Positions 33,427-42,241 of a stretch of 64,000 nucleotides of DNA are shown here, piece after piece. The stretch lies in assembly GCF_938039215.1 (NCBI RefSeq), contig NZ_CALHVI010000032.1:1-64000 (forward strand), read 5' to 3'. The stretch is from an uncultured Porphyromonas sp. GTDB lineage: Bacteria > Bacteroidota > Bacteroidia > Bacteroidales > Porphyromonadaceae. The position numbers and the translations under genes are program-made. How positions within the stretch are numbered: the first letter of the stretch is position 1; each line of letters opens with the position of its first letter. The notes under the pieces are model-generated. The model was not told the origin of the DNA. It saw only the letters and a list, made by a program, of their open reading frames with translations, and made no database searches.

Positions 33427-35400
33427 ATGGACATTACTGAAAGAGAGCTGAAGTACCTAGGACTTCTCTCCAAGCAGTTCCCTAATGCTGCTACTGCCGC
33501 CTCAGAGATCATCAACCTACAGGCGATCCTCAACCTACCTAAGGGTACCGAGCACTTCCTTGCCGATATCCATGGGGAGTACGAAGCATTCATCCATGTA
33601 CTGAAGAATGCTTCTGGTACGATTCGTGTCAAGGTCGAGACGCTCTTCCTTGGGCAGATCCGTGAGCAGGAGCTTCGCCAGCTCTGCACCTTGATCTATT
33701 ACCCTAAGGAAAGTCTAGAGCGACTGAGCCAGCAGAAGTTGATCAGCCGTGATTGGTACAAGGTCACCCTCAATCAGCTGATCAAGGTCCTCCAGCGCGT
33801 CAGTGAGAAGTACACCCGCTCCAAGGTGCGTAAAGCCCTGCCTCCTCAGTACAGCTATGTCACGCAGGAGCTGACCCATGAGGACAGCATGAACCCCAAG
33901 AAGTCCGCCTATATCGGAGCTATCCTTGACTCGATCATCGACACAGGTCAGGCAGACGACTTCATCACCGCTATCTGTGAGACGATCCAGAGACTTGCTA
34001 TTGATCGTCTGCATATCGTAGGTGATGTCTTCGACCGAGGTCCTGGAGCGCAGTTCATCATGGATAAGCTCTTGACCTATCACAATGTCGATGTGCAGTG
34101 GGGGAATCATGACATGCTCTGGATGGGGGCAGCTGTAGGGAATGCCGCAAGTATGGCCAACGCCATACGTATCGCCCTACGCTATGCTAACCTCTCCACC
34201 CTAGAGAGTGGCTATGGGATCAATATGCTTCCTCTGGCGCGTCTGGCGATGGAGGTCTATGCTAAGGATCCTTGTAAGCCCTTTATGCCTAAGCTTGGGG
34301 ATGCTGATGAGACCTACGATGAGAAGAGCATCCAGCTCATGGGGCAGATGCACAAGGCCATCGCTATCATCCAGTTCAAGCTAGAGCATCAGATCATCGC
34401 ACGCCGTCCTGAGTACAAGATGGAGGAGAGAGATCTCCTACACCGGATCAATAGAGAGGATGGGACGATCACCCTACCCAACGGGAAGACCTATGCCCTC
34501 AAGGACACCTTCTTCCCCACCATTGATCCTAATGACCCCTACAAACTCACGGATGCCGAAGCAGATGTAGTAGAGAAGCTGATGCACTCCTTCCGTCACA
34601 GCGAGAAGCTCCTCAAGCATATCAACTTCCTCTACAAGAAGGGCGGTATGTACCTTACCTACAACCACAACTTGCTCTTCCATGCCTCTGTGCCCCTCAA
34701 CGAGGATAAGACCTTCCGCAAGGTGCGTGTTGGTAAGAAGACTTACACAGGTAAGGCCATGATGGACCGAGTCGATGAGTTCGTCCGTCTTGCTCACTGG
34801 TCTTCTGCGGACCAGCCTGAGCACGAGGAAGCACTCGACTACATGTGGTACCTCTGGTGCGGACCAGACTCTCCGCTCTTCGACAAGTCAGCGATGACGA
34901 CCTTCGAACGCTACTTCATCGCAGAGAAGGAGACCCATCACGAGGAGAAGGGCTTCTACTACGTCTACCGTACTGAGAAGGAAGTATGTGACATGATCCT
35001 CGAGGAGTTTGGTCTGACGAGCTCCGAGTCACATATCATCAACGGGCATGTACCTGTCCGTGAAGTCAAGGGCGAACATCCCGTCCAAGCTGGAGGGAAG
35101 ATCATGCTCATCGACGGAGGATTTAGCCGTGCCTATCAGTCCAGCACAGGGATTGCAGGGTACACGCTGATCTTCAACTCGCAGGGACTACATCTGGTCA
35201 AGCACGAGCCCTTCAGCTCGACCAAGGAGGCGATTGAGCACATGGAAGACATCTCAAGCACCTCGGTTGTCAAGGCCTACTCTACAGATCGCATCCTAGT
35301 CCGAGATACAGACCAAGGCTTGATCCTAGAGGATCAGATCGAAGAGCTGAAGAAGCTCCTCTATGCTTATCGTCATGGTCTGATCAAGGAGCGAGAATAA
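33427..35400 (+). CDS. fbp: Fructose-1,6-bisphosphatase, class III
   Basis: Gluconeogenic phosphatase of the class found in Firmicutes and Bacteroidota, 657 residues, built on a calcineurin-like metallophosphatase fold. Metal-site motifs: FLADIHGEYEAF, IVGDVFDRGPGAQF, WGNHDMLWMGAA, and a late histidine in INGHVPVRE. A long insertion of helices lies between them. It starts 36 nt after relA without a clear promoter of its own, so the two may be cotranscribed. A strong terminator follows. Confidence 0.95.
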   Translation: MDITERELKYLGLLSKQFPNAATAASEIINLQAILNLPKGTEHFLADIHGEYEAFIHVLKNASGTIRVKVETLFLGQIREQELRQLCTLIYYPKESLERLSQQKLISRDWYKVTLNQLIKVLQRVSEKYTRSKVRKALPPQYSYVTQELTHEDSMNPKKSAYIGAILDSIIDTGQADDFITAICETIQRLAIDRLHIVGDVFDRGPGAQFIMDKLLTYHNVDVQWGNHDMLWMGAAVGNAASMANAIRIALRYANLSTLESGYGINMLPLARLAMEVYAKDPCKPFMPKLGDADETYDEKSIQLMGQMHKAIAIIQFKLEHQIIARRPEYKMEERDLLHRINREDGTITLPNGKTYALKDTFFPTIDPNDPYKLTDAEADVVEKLMHSFRHSEKLLKHINFLYKKGGMYLTYNHNLLFHASVPLNEDKTFRKVRVGKKTYTGKAMMDRVDEFVRLAHWSSADQPEHEEALDYMWYLWCGPDSPLFDKSAMTTFERYFIAEKETHHEEKGFYYVYRTEKEVCDMILEEFGLTSSESHIINGHVPVREVKGEHPVQAGGKIMLIDGGFSRAYQSSTGIAGYTLIFNSQGLHLVKHEPFSSTKEAIEHMEDISSTSVVKAYSTDRILVRDTDQGLILEDQIEELKKLLYAYRHGLIKERE

Positions 35401-35425
35401 TTCTAGATCCTACCCTGTCTAGCTC

Positions 35426-35476
35426 AAAGCCCCTCCTCTCCCTCCCATTCTCTGGAGGTATGAGGAGGGGCTTTTT
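35426..35476 (+). terminator. Intrinsic terminator after fbp
   Basis: 13-bp perfect stem AAAGCCCCTCCTC / GAGGAGGGGCTTT (35426-35438, 35462-35474) running into TTTTT. Confidence 0.85.
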
Positions 35477-35650
35477 ATGACCTTAGAGCTTGTAGATTCG
35501 CTATCTATACTCACTTCTAGCTATTTCCTAGCCACTTATCTTCTATCTATTTGCATGTATAATAGATCTGAGTGGTCTTTGTATCAGCCCCTTAGCAAGG
35601 AGACTATACAAGATACACTTATTACCCATCTATAGATAGTAGATATTGCT

Positions 35651-35658
35651 TAACTTTG
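35651..35658 (+). promoter_or_regulatory. Promoter -7 box for pta-ackA
   Basis: TAACTTTG 44 nt before the pta ATG. The preceding 150 bp are AT-rich and otherwise empty. Confidence 0.65.
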
Positions 35659-35702
35659 GATCACATACATAATTAATACTCAACATCAAATCTCCCATCG
35701 CT

Positions 35703-36719
35703 ATGGACTTGATTCAAGACATCATCGATAGGGCTAAGGCGAATCCTCAGCATATCGTCTTCCCTGAAGGAACCGAAGAAAGAACACTCAAAGCTGCAGA
35801 CCGTCTGCTCGCAGACGGGGTCGTACGCCTCACCCTGATAGGCAATCCCAGCGAGATCCGCTCACGAGCTCAGGAGCTAGGTCTAAGCCATATCGATAAG
35901 GCTAACCTCCTTGATCCCAAGAACCATGATAAGAAGCAGCAGTACATCGACCTCCTTCTAGAGCTTCGTCGCAAGAAGGGTCTTACCGAAGAGAAGGCCG
36001 CTGTCCTCGTCGAAGATCCTCTATATCTCGGCTGTCTGATGATCAAGGCAGGGGATGCTGATGGCGAACTAGCTGGGGCGATCAATGCCACGGGAGACGT
36101 ACTCCGTCCAGCGCTACAGATCGTCAAGACTACTCCTGGTATCAGCTGTGTGAGCGGTATCTTCATGATGTTCCTCCCCAATGCTGACTACGGCGACAAT
36201 GGTCTCCTACTCTTCGCAGACTGCGCCGTCATGCCTAATCCTACAGCTGCCGAACTAGCACAGATCGCAGTGGCCTCAGCAGGCTCAGCTCGTGCTATCG
36301 CTGGTGTAGAGCCTCGCATCGCCATGCTTAGCTTCTCTACTAAGGGTAGTGCACAGCACGAGATGGTAGACAAGGTCGTCGAAGCTACACGCATCGCTAA
36401 GGAGATGGCTCCCGACCTACAGCTCGATGGGGAGCTCCAGCTTGATGCTGCCCTTGTCTCCAAGGTAGCAGCCCTCAAGGCTCCAGACAGCACTGTCGCA
36501 GGTAAGGCAAACGTCCTCGTCTTCCCCTCCCTCGAAGCTGGTAACATTGGCTACAAGCTCGTACAGCGACTCGCAGGGGCTGAGGCAGTAGGTCCCGTCC
36601 TACAAGGGATGGCAGCTCCTGTCAATGACCTCAGCCGTGGAGCCTCCATCGATGACATCTACAAGATGGCAGCTATCACCGCCAACCAAGCCATCGCACT
36701 CAAGGCCAATAAGGGCTAA
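35703..36719 (+). CDS. pta: Phosphate acetyltransferase
   Basis: Converts acetyl-CoA and phosphate to acetyl phosphate. The 338 residues are the short Pta form without the N-terminal regulatory P-loop domain. Visible family blocks: IVFPEGTEERTLKAAD, ATGDVLRPALQIVKT, FADCAVMPNPTAAELAQIA, MLSFSTKGSAQHEMVDKV, DGELQLDAAL and NVLVFPSLEAGNIGYKLVQR. ackA follows 31 nt later, so the transcript yields ATP from acetyl-CoA through acetate excretion. Confidence 0.96.
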   Translation: MDLIQDIIDRAKANPQHIVFPEGTEERTLKAADRLLADGVVRLTLIGNPSEIRSRAQELGLSHIDKANLLDPKNHDKKQQYIDLLLELRRKKGLTEEKAAVLVEDPLYLGCLMIKAGDADGELAGAINATGDVLRPALQIVKTTPGISCVSGIFMMFLPNADYGDNGLLLFADCAVMPNPTAAELAQIAVASAGSARAIAGVEPRIAMLSFSTKGSAQHEMVDKVVEATRIAKEMAPDLQLDGELQLDAALVSKVAALKAPDSTVAGKANVLVFPSLEAGNIGYKLVQRLAGAEAVGPVLQGMAAPVNDLSRGASIDDIYKMAAITANQAIALKANKG

Positions 36720-36750
36720 GCTCTGTAATCCCTACTCTAAGTAACATCCT

Positions 36751-38004
36751 ATGAAAATCCTAGTCCTCAACTGTGGCAGCTCCTCACTGAAGTTCGCCCT
36801 CATTGAGCTCCCCAACTATCAGGTCTTGACCTCTGGTAACGAAGAGCGTGTTGGCATCAATGACTCCTTCATCACCTTCCGCAACCTCGCAGGCGAGAAG
36901 GTAAAGCGTCACTACGACATCCCCAATCATACCCGTGGTGTAGAGATCATCCTCGACATCCTCAAGGAAGAGGGCTTCGTAGCCTCCTTCGATGAGATCG
37001 ATGCGATCGGTCATCGACTGGTACACGGGGCAGAGCGCTTCGCTGAGAGTGTGCGTATCTCTCCCGAGGTCGTCAGCATGCTCCACGAATGTTCGCAGCT
37101 GGCTCCTCTGCACAACCCCGCCAATATCCTCGGTATCGAAGCAGTGACGAAGGTACTTCCTCAGATCCCTCAAGTAGGGGTCTTCGATACAGCCTTCCAC
37201 CAGACCATGCCCGAGCATGCTTACATGTATGCCCTCCCCTATGAGTTCTACGATAAGTATCGCATCCGTCGCTATGGCTTCCATGGAACGAGCCACGACT
37301 ATGTGAGTGCCAAGGGGGCAGAGCTCGCTGGTCTCGACCGCTCACAGATCAAGATCGTCACCGCCCATATCGGTAGCGGGGCTTCTATGGCTGCTGTCCT
37401 CAATGGCAAGTGTATCGATACCTCCATGGGGCTTACCCCCAGCGAGGGCCTGATCATGGGTACCCGTGCGGGCGATATCGATAGTGGAGTCATCGACTAC
37501 ATCCTCTCCAAGAAGGACTTTGACCCTGACTTCATCGCCCCCTATCTGAAGACTCCTACCCCAGGGAAGACACACTTCGATCCCGAAGATGTGACTTATC
37601 TCCTGACGAAGAAGAGTGGGGTCGCAGGGATCAGTACCCAAGGGCCGGATATGCGTGATGTCGATGCAGCAGCCAAGCAGGGCTCTCACCGTGACCTGCT
37701 AGCGCTCTCGATGCATGCCTACCGTGTCAAGAAGTATGTCGGTGCCTACGCTGCTGCTCTTGGTGGTCTTGATCTCCTTGTCTTCACAGCAGGGGTCGGA
37801 GAGAATCGGGCTGCCTTACGCACGGATGTATGCTCTGGGCTCGAATTCCTAGGTATCAAGCTGGATGAGCAGCTCAATAGCGAGACCTTCGGTGGTAAGA
37901 GCCAGATCATCAGTGCCCCCGATAGCCGTGTCAAGGTCGTGGTCGTAGCTACCGATGAGGAGTACATGATCGCACGAGACACCTACGATATCCTGAGCAA
38001 GTAG
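36751..38004 (+). CDS. ackA: Acetate kinase
   Basis: Makes ATP and acetate from acetyl phosphate. The 417 residues show MKILVLNCGSSSLKF (first ASKHA phosphate loop), DTAFHQTMPE, RRYGFHGTSHDYV, AHIGSGASMAAV with DTSMGLTPSEGLIMGTRAGD, and FTAGVGENRAALR (adenosine motif). It forms one unit with pta and ends at a very strong hairpin. Confidence 0.97.
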   Translation: MKILVLNCGSSSLKFALIELPNYQVLTSGNEERVGINDSFITFRNLAGEKVKRHYDIPNHTRGVEIILDILKEEGFVASFDEIDAIGHRLVHGAERFAESVRISPEVVSMLHECSQLAPLHNPANILGIEAVTKVLPQIPQVGVFDTAFHQTMPEHAYMYALPYEFYDKYRIRRYGFHGTSHDYVSAKGAELAGLDRSQIKIVTAHIGSGASMAAVLNGKCIDTSMGLTPSEGLIMGTRAGDIDSGVIDYILSKKDFDPDFIAPYLKTPTPGKTHFDPEDVTYLLTKKSGVAGISTQGPDMRDVDAAAKQGSHRDLLALSMHAYRVKKYVGAYAAALGGLDLLVFTAGVGENRAALRTDVCSGLEFLGIKLDEQLNSETFGGKSQIISAPDSRVKVVVVATDEEYMIARDTYDILSK

Positions 38005-38043
38005 CTCCTACTACTTTAGGGGCATCTCCCCTTACCTACCAGC

Positions 38044-38093
38044 GAGGCTATGATCTCCTGTCTTCGGACACGGGAGATCATAGCCTCTTTTTG
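38044..38093 (+). terminator. Strong intrinsic terminator after ackA, UUCG-capped
   Basis: Perfect 15-bp stem (38044-38058 with 38073-38087) that continues as TGTC-TTCG-GACA, so a UUCG tetraloop caps it; TTTTTG follows. Confidence 0.93.
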
Positions 38094-38124
38094 TGGGGGA
38101 TGTACCCATAGTTTCGCCCCTTTC

Positions 38125-38142
38125 TATCTTTGCTTATCTTTG
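38125..38142 (+). promoter_or_regulatory. Tandem -7 boxes for the gltD-like gene
   Basis: TATCTTTG occurs twice, at 38125-38132 and 38135-38142, exactly 10 bp apart (one helical turn). Either could place a start site 50-70 nt before the ATG at 38200. Confidence 0.65.
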
Positions 38143-38199
38143 CTTCTGTATTTTATCACTTACTAAGCTGGGTAACACGATACAAGATTACTCGATATC

Positions 38200-39699
38200 A
38201 TGACCAAGCAAGAGCTAATCAAAGAGCGGCGTAGTCAGGACTGGCGCACAGAGCTACGTAAGGCTCATCCCAACAAAGAGCGCATCCTCCAAGAGCGCAC
38301 AGCAGTATCCGAGCTCCCGATCGAGGAGCGCATCACATCATTCCATGAAGAAGTCTCACTAGGCTACACACGAGAGGAGGCTATGGCCGAAGCTCGTCGC
38401 TGCCTAGACTGCCCTACACCAGGCTGTGTCGAAGGCTGTCCTGTGGGCATACACATCCCCTCGTTCATCAAGCTTATAGAGAAGGGCGAGATGCTCCAAG
38501 CTCTAGATATCATCCGTGAGACGAGTTCGCTGCCTGCCGTATGTGGGCGTGTCTGTCCTCAGGAGAAGCAGTGCGAGAGCCAGTGCATCTATACCGTCAG
38601 TCTCAAGAAGCAAGCGGTATCCATCGGCAATCTCGAGCGCTATGTCGCCGACTACGAGCGTCTGCACCGAGATCGCAGTATCAAGCCTCAGAAGTCTGCC
38701 CACCCTCAGCGTGGGCGCATCGCTGTCGTCGGGAGTGGTCCTGCAGGGCTATCCTTCGCCACCGATATGGCTAAGTGGGGCTACGATGTCACCGTCTATG
38801 AGGCAGAGAGCCAGCTCGGGGGAGTCCTTCGCTATGGGATCCCAGAGTTCTGCCTGCCGAATAGTATCATCGAGGATGAGCTGGAGAAGATGCGTGACCT
38901 AGGCGTGCACTTCGAGACGGATACGATCGTGGGGAAGACGATCACCTATGAGGACCTCAAAGCTCAAGGAATGGAGGGTATCTTCATCGCCACGGGTGTG
39001 GGAGTAGCCAACTACATGGGCATCCCAGGTGAAGACCTCAAGGGGGTCTACACCGCCAGCGAATATCTAGCTAAGTACAACCTCATGAGCCCCGAAGAGC
39101 TCGCCGCCGAGCTCCCCAGCCTTCGTGGTAAGCGTGTCGCTGTCATCGGCGGGGGGAATACCGCTATAGATGCTGTCCGTACGGCCATCCGTCTCGACTC
39201 GAAGCAAGCCGTCATCGTCTATCGCCGTAGCGAAGAGGAGATGCCCGCCCGTGCCGAAGAGATCAAGCACGCTCGTGAGGAGGGTACGGAGTTCCTCACC
39301 CTACACAATCCCGTAGAGTACCTAGGCGATGAGTCTGGACGGGTCACGGCTATGCGTCTGCAGCGCATGGAACTAGGAGAGCCTGACGAGAGCGGTAGAC
39401 GTCGCCCCGTGGCGATCCCCGGTGATATCATCACCATGCCCATCGACGAGGTGGTCATCTGCATCGGCTATTCGGCCAATCCTCTAGTGGCTAACTCCAT
39501 GCCTGGGCTCGAAGTCAATAAGTGGGGTAATATCATCGTAGGAGATGACAAGCAGACTTCTATGACGGATGTCTATGCTGGGGGGGATATCGTCCGTGGA
39601 GCGGCGACAGTCATCCTAGCTATGGGAGACGGACGGCGAGCAGCTACCGCCATGCATCAGAAGCTCTCTGGACGCATCGAAGAGGGAGCACTCGTGTGA
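38200..39699 (+). CDS. gltD: GltD-type NADPH oxidoreductase (glutamate synthase small subunit family)
   Basis: Iron-sulfur flavoprotein of 499 residues. N-terminal double [4Fe-4S] domain (CLDCPTPGCVEGCPVGI and CGRVCPQEKQCESQC), FAD motif GSGPAGLSFATDMAKWGYDV with GGVLRYGIPEFCLP, and NADPH motif VIGGGNTAIDAVRTA with YRRSEEEMPAR. This architecture serves as the beta subunit of glutamate synthase but is shared by NfnB/SudA-like enzymes. No large GltB-type subunit and no NfnA-type partner is next to it, so its exact reaction is open. Own promoter and tRNA-Pro downstream. Confidence 0.82.
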   Translation: MTKQELIKERRSQDWRTELRKAHPNKERILQERTAVSELPIEERITSFHEEVSLGYTREEAMAEARRCLDCPTPGCVEGCPVGIHIPSFIKLIEKGEMLQALDIIRETSSLPAVCGRVCPQEKQCESQCIYTVSLKKQAVSIGNLERYVADYERLHRDRSIKPQKSAHPQRGRIAVVGSGPAGLSFATDMAKWGYDVTVYEAESQLGGVLRYGIPEFCLPNSIIEDELEKMRDLGVHFETDTIVGKTITYEDLKAQGMEGIFIATGVGVANYMGIPGEDLKGVYTASEYLAKYNLMSPEELAAELPSLRGKRVAVIGGGNTAIDAVRTAIRLDSKQAVIVYRRSEEEMPARAEEIKHAREEGTEFLTLHNPVEYLGDESGRVTAMRLQRMELGEPDESGRRRPVAIPGDIITMPIDEVVICIGYSANPLVANSMPGLEVNKWGNIIVGDDKQTSMTDVYAGGDIVRGAATVILAMGDGRRAATAMHQKLSGRIEEGALV

Positions 39700-39803
39700 T
39701 GGAAGTCTCCGCCTAGAATAGGACGGCCGCTCGCTGAGGGAAGATGATGGCAAAAGCCTCTAAATTCGCCCCTCCTACCCGCCTCTAGTCAATAGAAATT
39801 CCT

Positions 39804-39811
39804 TAACTTTG
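39804..39811 (+). promoter_or_regulatory. Promoter -7 box for tRNA-Pro
   Basis: TAACTTTG 33 nt before the tRNA 5' end. Confidence 0.65.
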
Positions 39812-39844
39812 CGATGCCTCAGCATCCGAGATACTGAGCGCATT

Positions 39845-39917
39845 CGGGATGTAGCACAGTTGGTAGCGCGCCACGTTCGGGACGTGGAGGTCGGAAGTTC
39901 GAGTCTTCTCATCCCGA
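39845..39917 (+). tRNA. tRNA-Pro (anticodon CGG)
   Basis: A 73-nt cloverleaf: acceptor CGGGATG / CATCCCG, D-arm GCAC...GCGC, anticodon stem CCACG / CGTGG with loop TTCGGGA, 5-nt variable region, T-loop TTCGAGT, discriminator A. The CCA end is not encoded. It reads CCG codons. Confidence 0.95.
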
Positions 39918-39934
39918 CAGAAGACCAAGGAAAT

Positions 39935-39972
39935 AAGGTATCAGTCGCTAGGGCTGATACCTTTTCTTTTTC
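39935..39972 (+). terminator. Terminator after tRNA-Pro
   Basis: 10-bp perfect stem AAGGTATCAG / CTGATACCTT (39935-39944, 39954-39963) followed by TTCTTTTTC. A second hairpin, TTCTCGCTACT / AGTAGCGAGAA (39970-39980, 39995-40005), follows at once without a T-run. Confidence 0.85.
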
Positions 39973-40021
39973 TCGCTACTCTTCACCTGCGAAAAGTAGC
40001 GAGAAGCTAGGGGAGATGTCT

Positions 40022-40029
40022 TATCTTTG
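40022..40029 (+). promoter_or_regulatory. Promoter -7 box for ribE
   Basis: TATCTTTG 43 nt before the ATG at 40072. No FMN-riboswitch-like structure fits the short leader. Confidence 0.65.
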
Positions 40030-40071
40030 CCGTAAAGAAGCAATTCAACTAATAGCATCATATCATATACT

Positions 40072-40677
40072 ATGTTTTCAGGAATCGTAGAAGCTTGCGG
40101 GCAGGTCGTAGCCCTAGAGCGTGAAGGGGAGAATCTTCACCTCACCCTCTCTTGTCCCTTTGCTCACGAACTCAAGATCGACCAGAGTGTAGCACACAAC
40201 GGAGTATGCCTCACCGTCGTAGCTCATGACGAGCATACCTACACGGTGACGGCCATCCAAGAGACACTCGACAGGTCCAACCTCGGGAAGCTCTCCATTG
40301 GGGATCGGGTCAATCTCGAGCGTAGCATGCTCCTCGGGGGTAGGCTGGATGGGCACATCGTCCAAGGGCATGTAGACATGACGGCCGTCTGTACCTCCGT
40401 CGAAGAGGCTGATGGGAGCTGGCTCTACCGCTTCGAGCATGCGACGGATGCTGCCCTAGCTCGCAAGGGCTATATCACCGTAGAGAAGGGATCGGTAGCA
40501 GTCAATGGGGTCAGCCTCACGGTCTGCAATTCGGAGAAGACCTCCTTCGGTGTGGCGATCATCCCCTACACACATGAGCACACGAACTTCAAGGATATCC
40601 GTGTGGGCTCGGTCGTGAACCTCGAGTTCGACATCGTCGGGAAGTACCTCTGCAAGATGAACGAATACACCCTCTAG
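40072..40677 (+). CDS. ribE: Riboflavin synthase, alpha subunit
   Basis: Forms riboflavin from two 6,7-dimethyl-8-ribityllumazine molecules. The 201 residues make two similar lumazine-binding barrels: the first from MFSGIVEACGQV to NLERSMLLGGRLDGHIVQGHVD, the second from KGSVAVNGVSLTV to NLEFDIVGKY. It stands apart from other rib genes. A DUF5103 gene follows 12 nt after the stop and is probably cotranscribed. Confidence 0.95.
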   Translation: MFSGIVEACGQVVALEREGENLHLTLSCPFAHELKIDQSVAHNGVCLTVVAHDEHTYTVTAIQETLDRSNLGKLSIGDRVNLERSMLLGGRLDGHIVQGHVDMTAVCTSVEEADGSWLYRFEHATDAALARKGYITVEKGSVAVNGVSLTVCNSEKTSFGVAIIPYTHEHTNFKDIRVGSVVNLEFDIVGKYLCKMNEYTL

Positions 40678-40689
40678 CCTCTACGACAC

Positions 40690-41955
40690 ATGCGGGCTCG
40701 TACGCTACGCTTACTCCTCTGCACCCTCACCCTTGGTCTCCTCTCGGAGCTAAGGGCTGAGGGTGCTCCTCTTCTACCCACAGAGCCTCAGCTCGGAGCG
40801 GTGACGATGCGCATCGCTGGACGAAGCTCTGCGGAGCGTCCCCACTTCTATTACCTCACGCTTGGCTCCTCCGAAGAGCTCCGCCTCACCTTCGACCTCA
40901 TAGCGGGCGAAGGTGCACGGCTCTGCTACCGCATCCGGCACTATGATGCCGACTGGAGTCCCTCCTCGCTCCTTCCCGTAGAGTACCTCTCGGGCTTCGA
41001 TGGCGCAGAGCTAGAGCTCCCTATGCCAAGCTCAGGGACGCTCATCCCCTACGATCACTACACGCTCACGCTCCCCAATGAGCAGACCCAGCTCAAGCGA
41101 TCGGGGAACTACCGCATCACCATATATGACCCTGCCTCGCCCGAGGTAGCTCTGCTCGAAGTCCCCTTCGCTGTCGTCTCCCCCACCCTCACTCTCTCCG
41201 CCAGCGTCTCGGGTGAGGCTTGGCAGGACTATCTGGGGAAGCACCAAGAGATCGACCTCAAGGTACAAGCTCCCTCGGGCTTCTCTAGTAGGCTAGACCA
41301 AGAGCTGCGTATCGTCGTCCTACAGAATGCCCGCTGGGACAATGCCGTAACCCTCACTGCCCCCTCCAGCTACATGCAGGGACGGCTGAGCTACGAAGGG
41401 CCTCGAGGAGCGCACTTCCTCGGAGGCAATACCTACTCCAAGCTCGAGCACCTCTCTGACCGCATCCGAGGACTAGGGGTAGCAGACAGCCGTCCTACGG
41501 ATGAAGGCTATCAGCTCATGCTCTACCCTCAGCGAAATAGATCCCTCCTCCCCTACAGCACCGAGCAGAGCCACCAAGGGATACAGATCATCCGCTCCGA
41601 CGTGAGCGCTAGCCCCGAGACTGAAGGGGACTATCACTGGGTCACCTTCACTCTCGAGAGCCCTCGCCTCAAGGGAGGACGGGTGCTCCTCGAGGGTGAG
41701 GCGTTTCGCTACCGCTCGCTCGAGGGCCGTACCCTACGCTACGACGAAGCCACCCAGAGCTACACCACAACCCTCCCCCTCAAGGTCGGCTATCAGGAGT
41801 ACCAGTACCTCTTCCTTCCCGAGGGCTCATCGACCCTCCTCTCCGCCCCCACCGTCGGAGATCACTGGGAGACGAAGAACTACTACACCCTCCTCGCCTA
41901 CTACCGCTCCCCCTCCGACCGAGCCGATCAGCTCCTCGGCGTGCTGGAGTTCTAG
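40690..41955 (+). CDS. Exported DUF5103 protein
   Basis: A 421-residue protein with a signal peptide (LRLLLCTLTLGLLSELRAEG). The sequence fits the DUF5103 family of Bacteroidota: FYYLTLGSSEELRLTFDLI, RIRHYDADWSPSSLLPVEYLSGF, NYRITIYDPASPEVALLEVPF, and the C-terminal QEYQYLFLP and TENYYTLLAYYRSPSDRADQLLG-like end. The family is all-beta and of unknown role. A long hairpin terminator follows. Confidence 0.82.
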   Translation: MRARTLRLLLCTLTLGLLSELRAEGAPLLPTEPQLGAVTMRIAGRSSAERPHFYYLTLGSSEELRLTFDLIAGEGARLCYRIRHYDADWSPSSLLPVEYLSGFDGAELELPMPSSGTLIPYDHYTLTLPNEQTQLKRSGNYRITIYDPASPEVALLEVPFAVVSPTLTLSASVSGEAWQDYLGKHQEIDLKVQAPSGFSSRLDQELRIVVLQNARWDNAVTLTAPSSYMQGRLSYEGPRGAHFLGGNTYSKLEHLSDRIRGLGVADSRPTDEGYQLMLYPQRNRSLLPYSTEQSHQGIQIIRSDVSASPETEGDYHWVTFTLESPRLKGGRVLLEGEAFRYRSLEGRTLRYDEATQSYTTTLPLKVGYQEYQYLFLPEGSSTLLSAPTVGDHWETKNYYTLLAYYRSPSDRADQLLGVLEF

Positions 41956-41988
41956 AGACCACAACTGTTCTTCATCACCCCTCTCATC

Positions 41989-42034
41989 AAGCGTCTAGGC
42001 CACCTCTTCGGAGCGAGCCTAGACGCTTCTCTTT
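41989..42034 (+). terminator. Intrinsic terminator after the DUF5103 gene
   Basis: Perfect 12-bp stem AAGCGTCTAGGC / GCCTAGACGCTT (41989-42000, 42017-42028) followed by CTCTTTC. Confidence 0.8.
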
Positions 42035-42062
42035 CATGGAGAATGAGGGTACGAAAAACACA

Positions 42063-42146
42063 CCCATACATGGGTCGCTTTAGAAACCCATTCATGGGGT
42101 ACCGCACCGACCCATTCATGGGTCACTCGGGCGAGCTATGAAAGGG
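42063..42146. repeat. Palindromic repeat array 5, 24-bp period
   Basis: Cores CCCATACATGGG (42063), CCCATTCATGGG (42087 and 42111) and a worn GCTATGAAAGGG (42135), exactly 24 bp apart. The last unit has the inverted GAA centre, as in arrays 2 and 3. It lies 80 bp before the lepA promoter box. Confidence 0.88.
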
Positions 42147-42201
42147 GTCTTTCAGCGAAGCAGGTTAGATACCAGCATCTAGGCATCTTAGCGGGTCAGA
42201 A

Positions 42202-42233
42202 TTGGGCAGACTTCGGGGGCTTTAGTATCTTTG
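42202..42233 (+). promoter_or_regulatory. Promoter for lepA (leaderless)
   Basis: TTGG at 42202-42205 as -33 element, 20-nt spacer, TATCTTTG at 42226-42233. The lepA ATG follows only 8 nt after the box, so the transcript should start at or next to the start codon. Confidence 0.75.
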
Positions 42234-42241
42234 CATCCAAG

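Noticed and set aside
40022..40071. FMN riboswitch before ribE
   Set aside because: The leader is only about 40 nt, too short for the aptamer, and no matching fold is visible.
39809..40090. A 93-residue frame across tRNA-Pro
   Set aside because: It overlaps the tRNA, its terminator and the ribE promoter.
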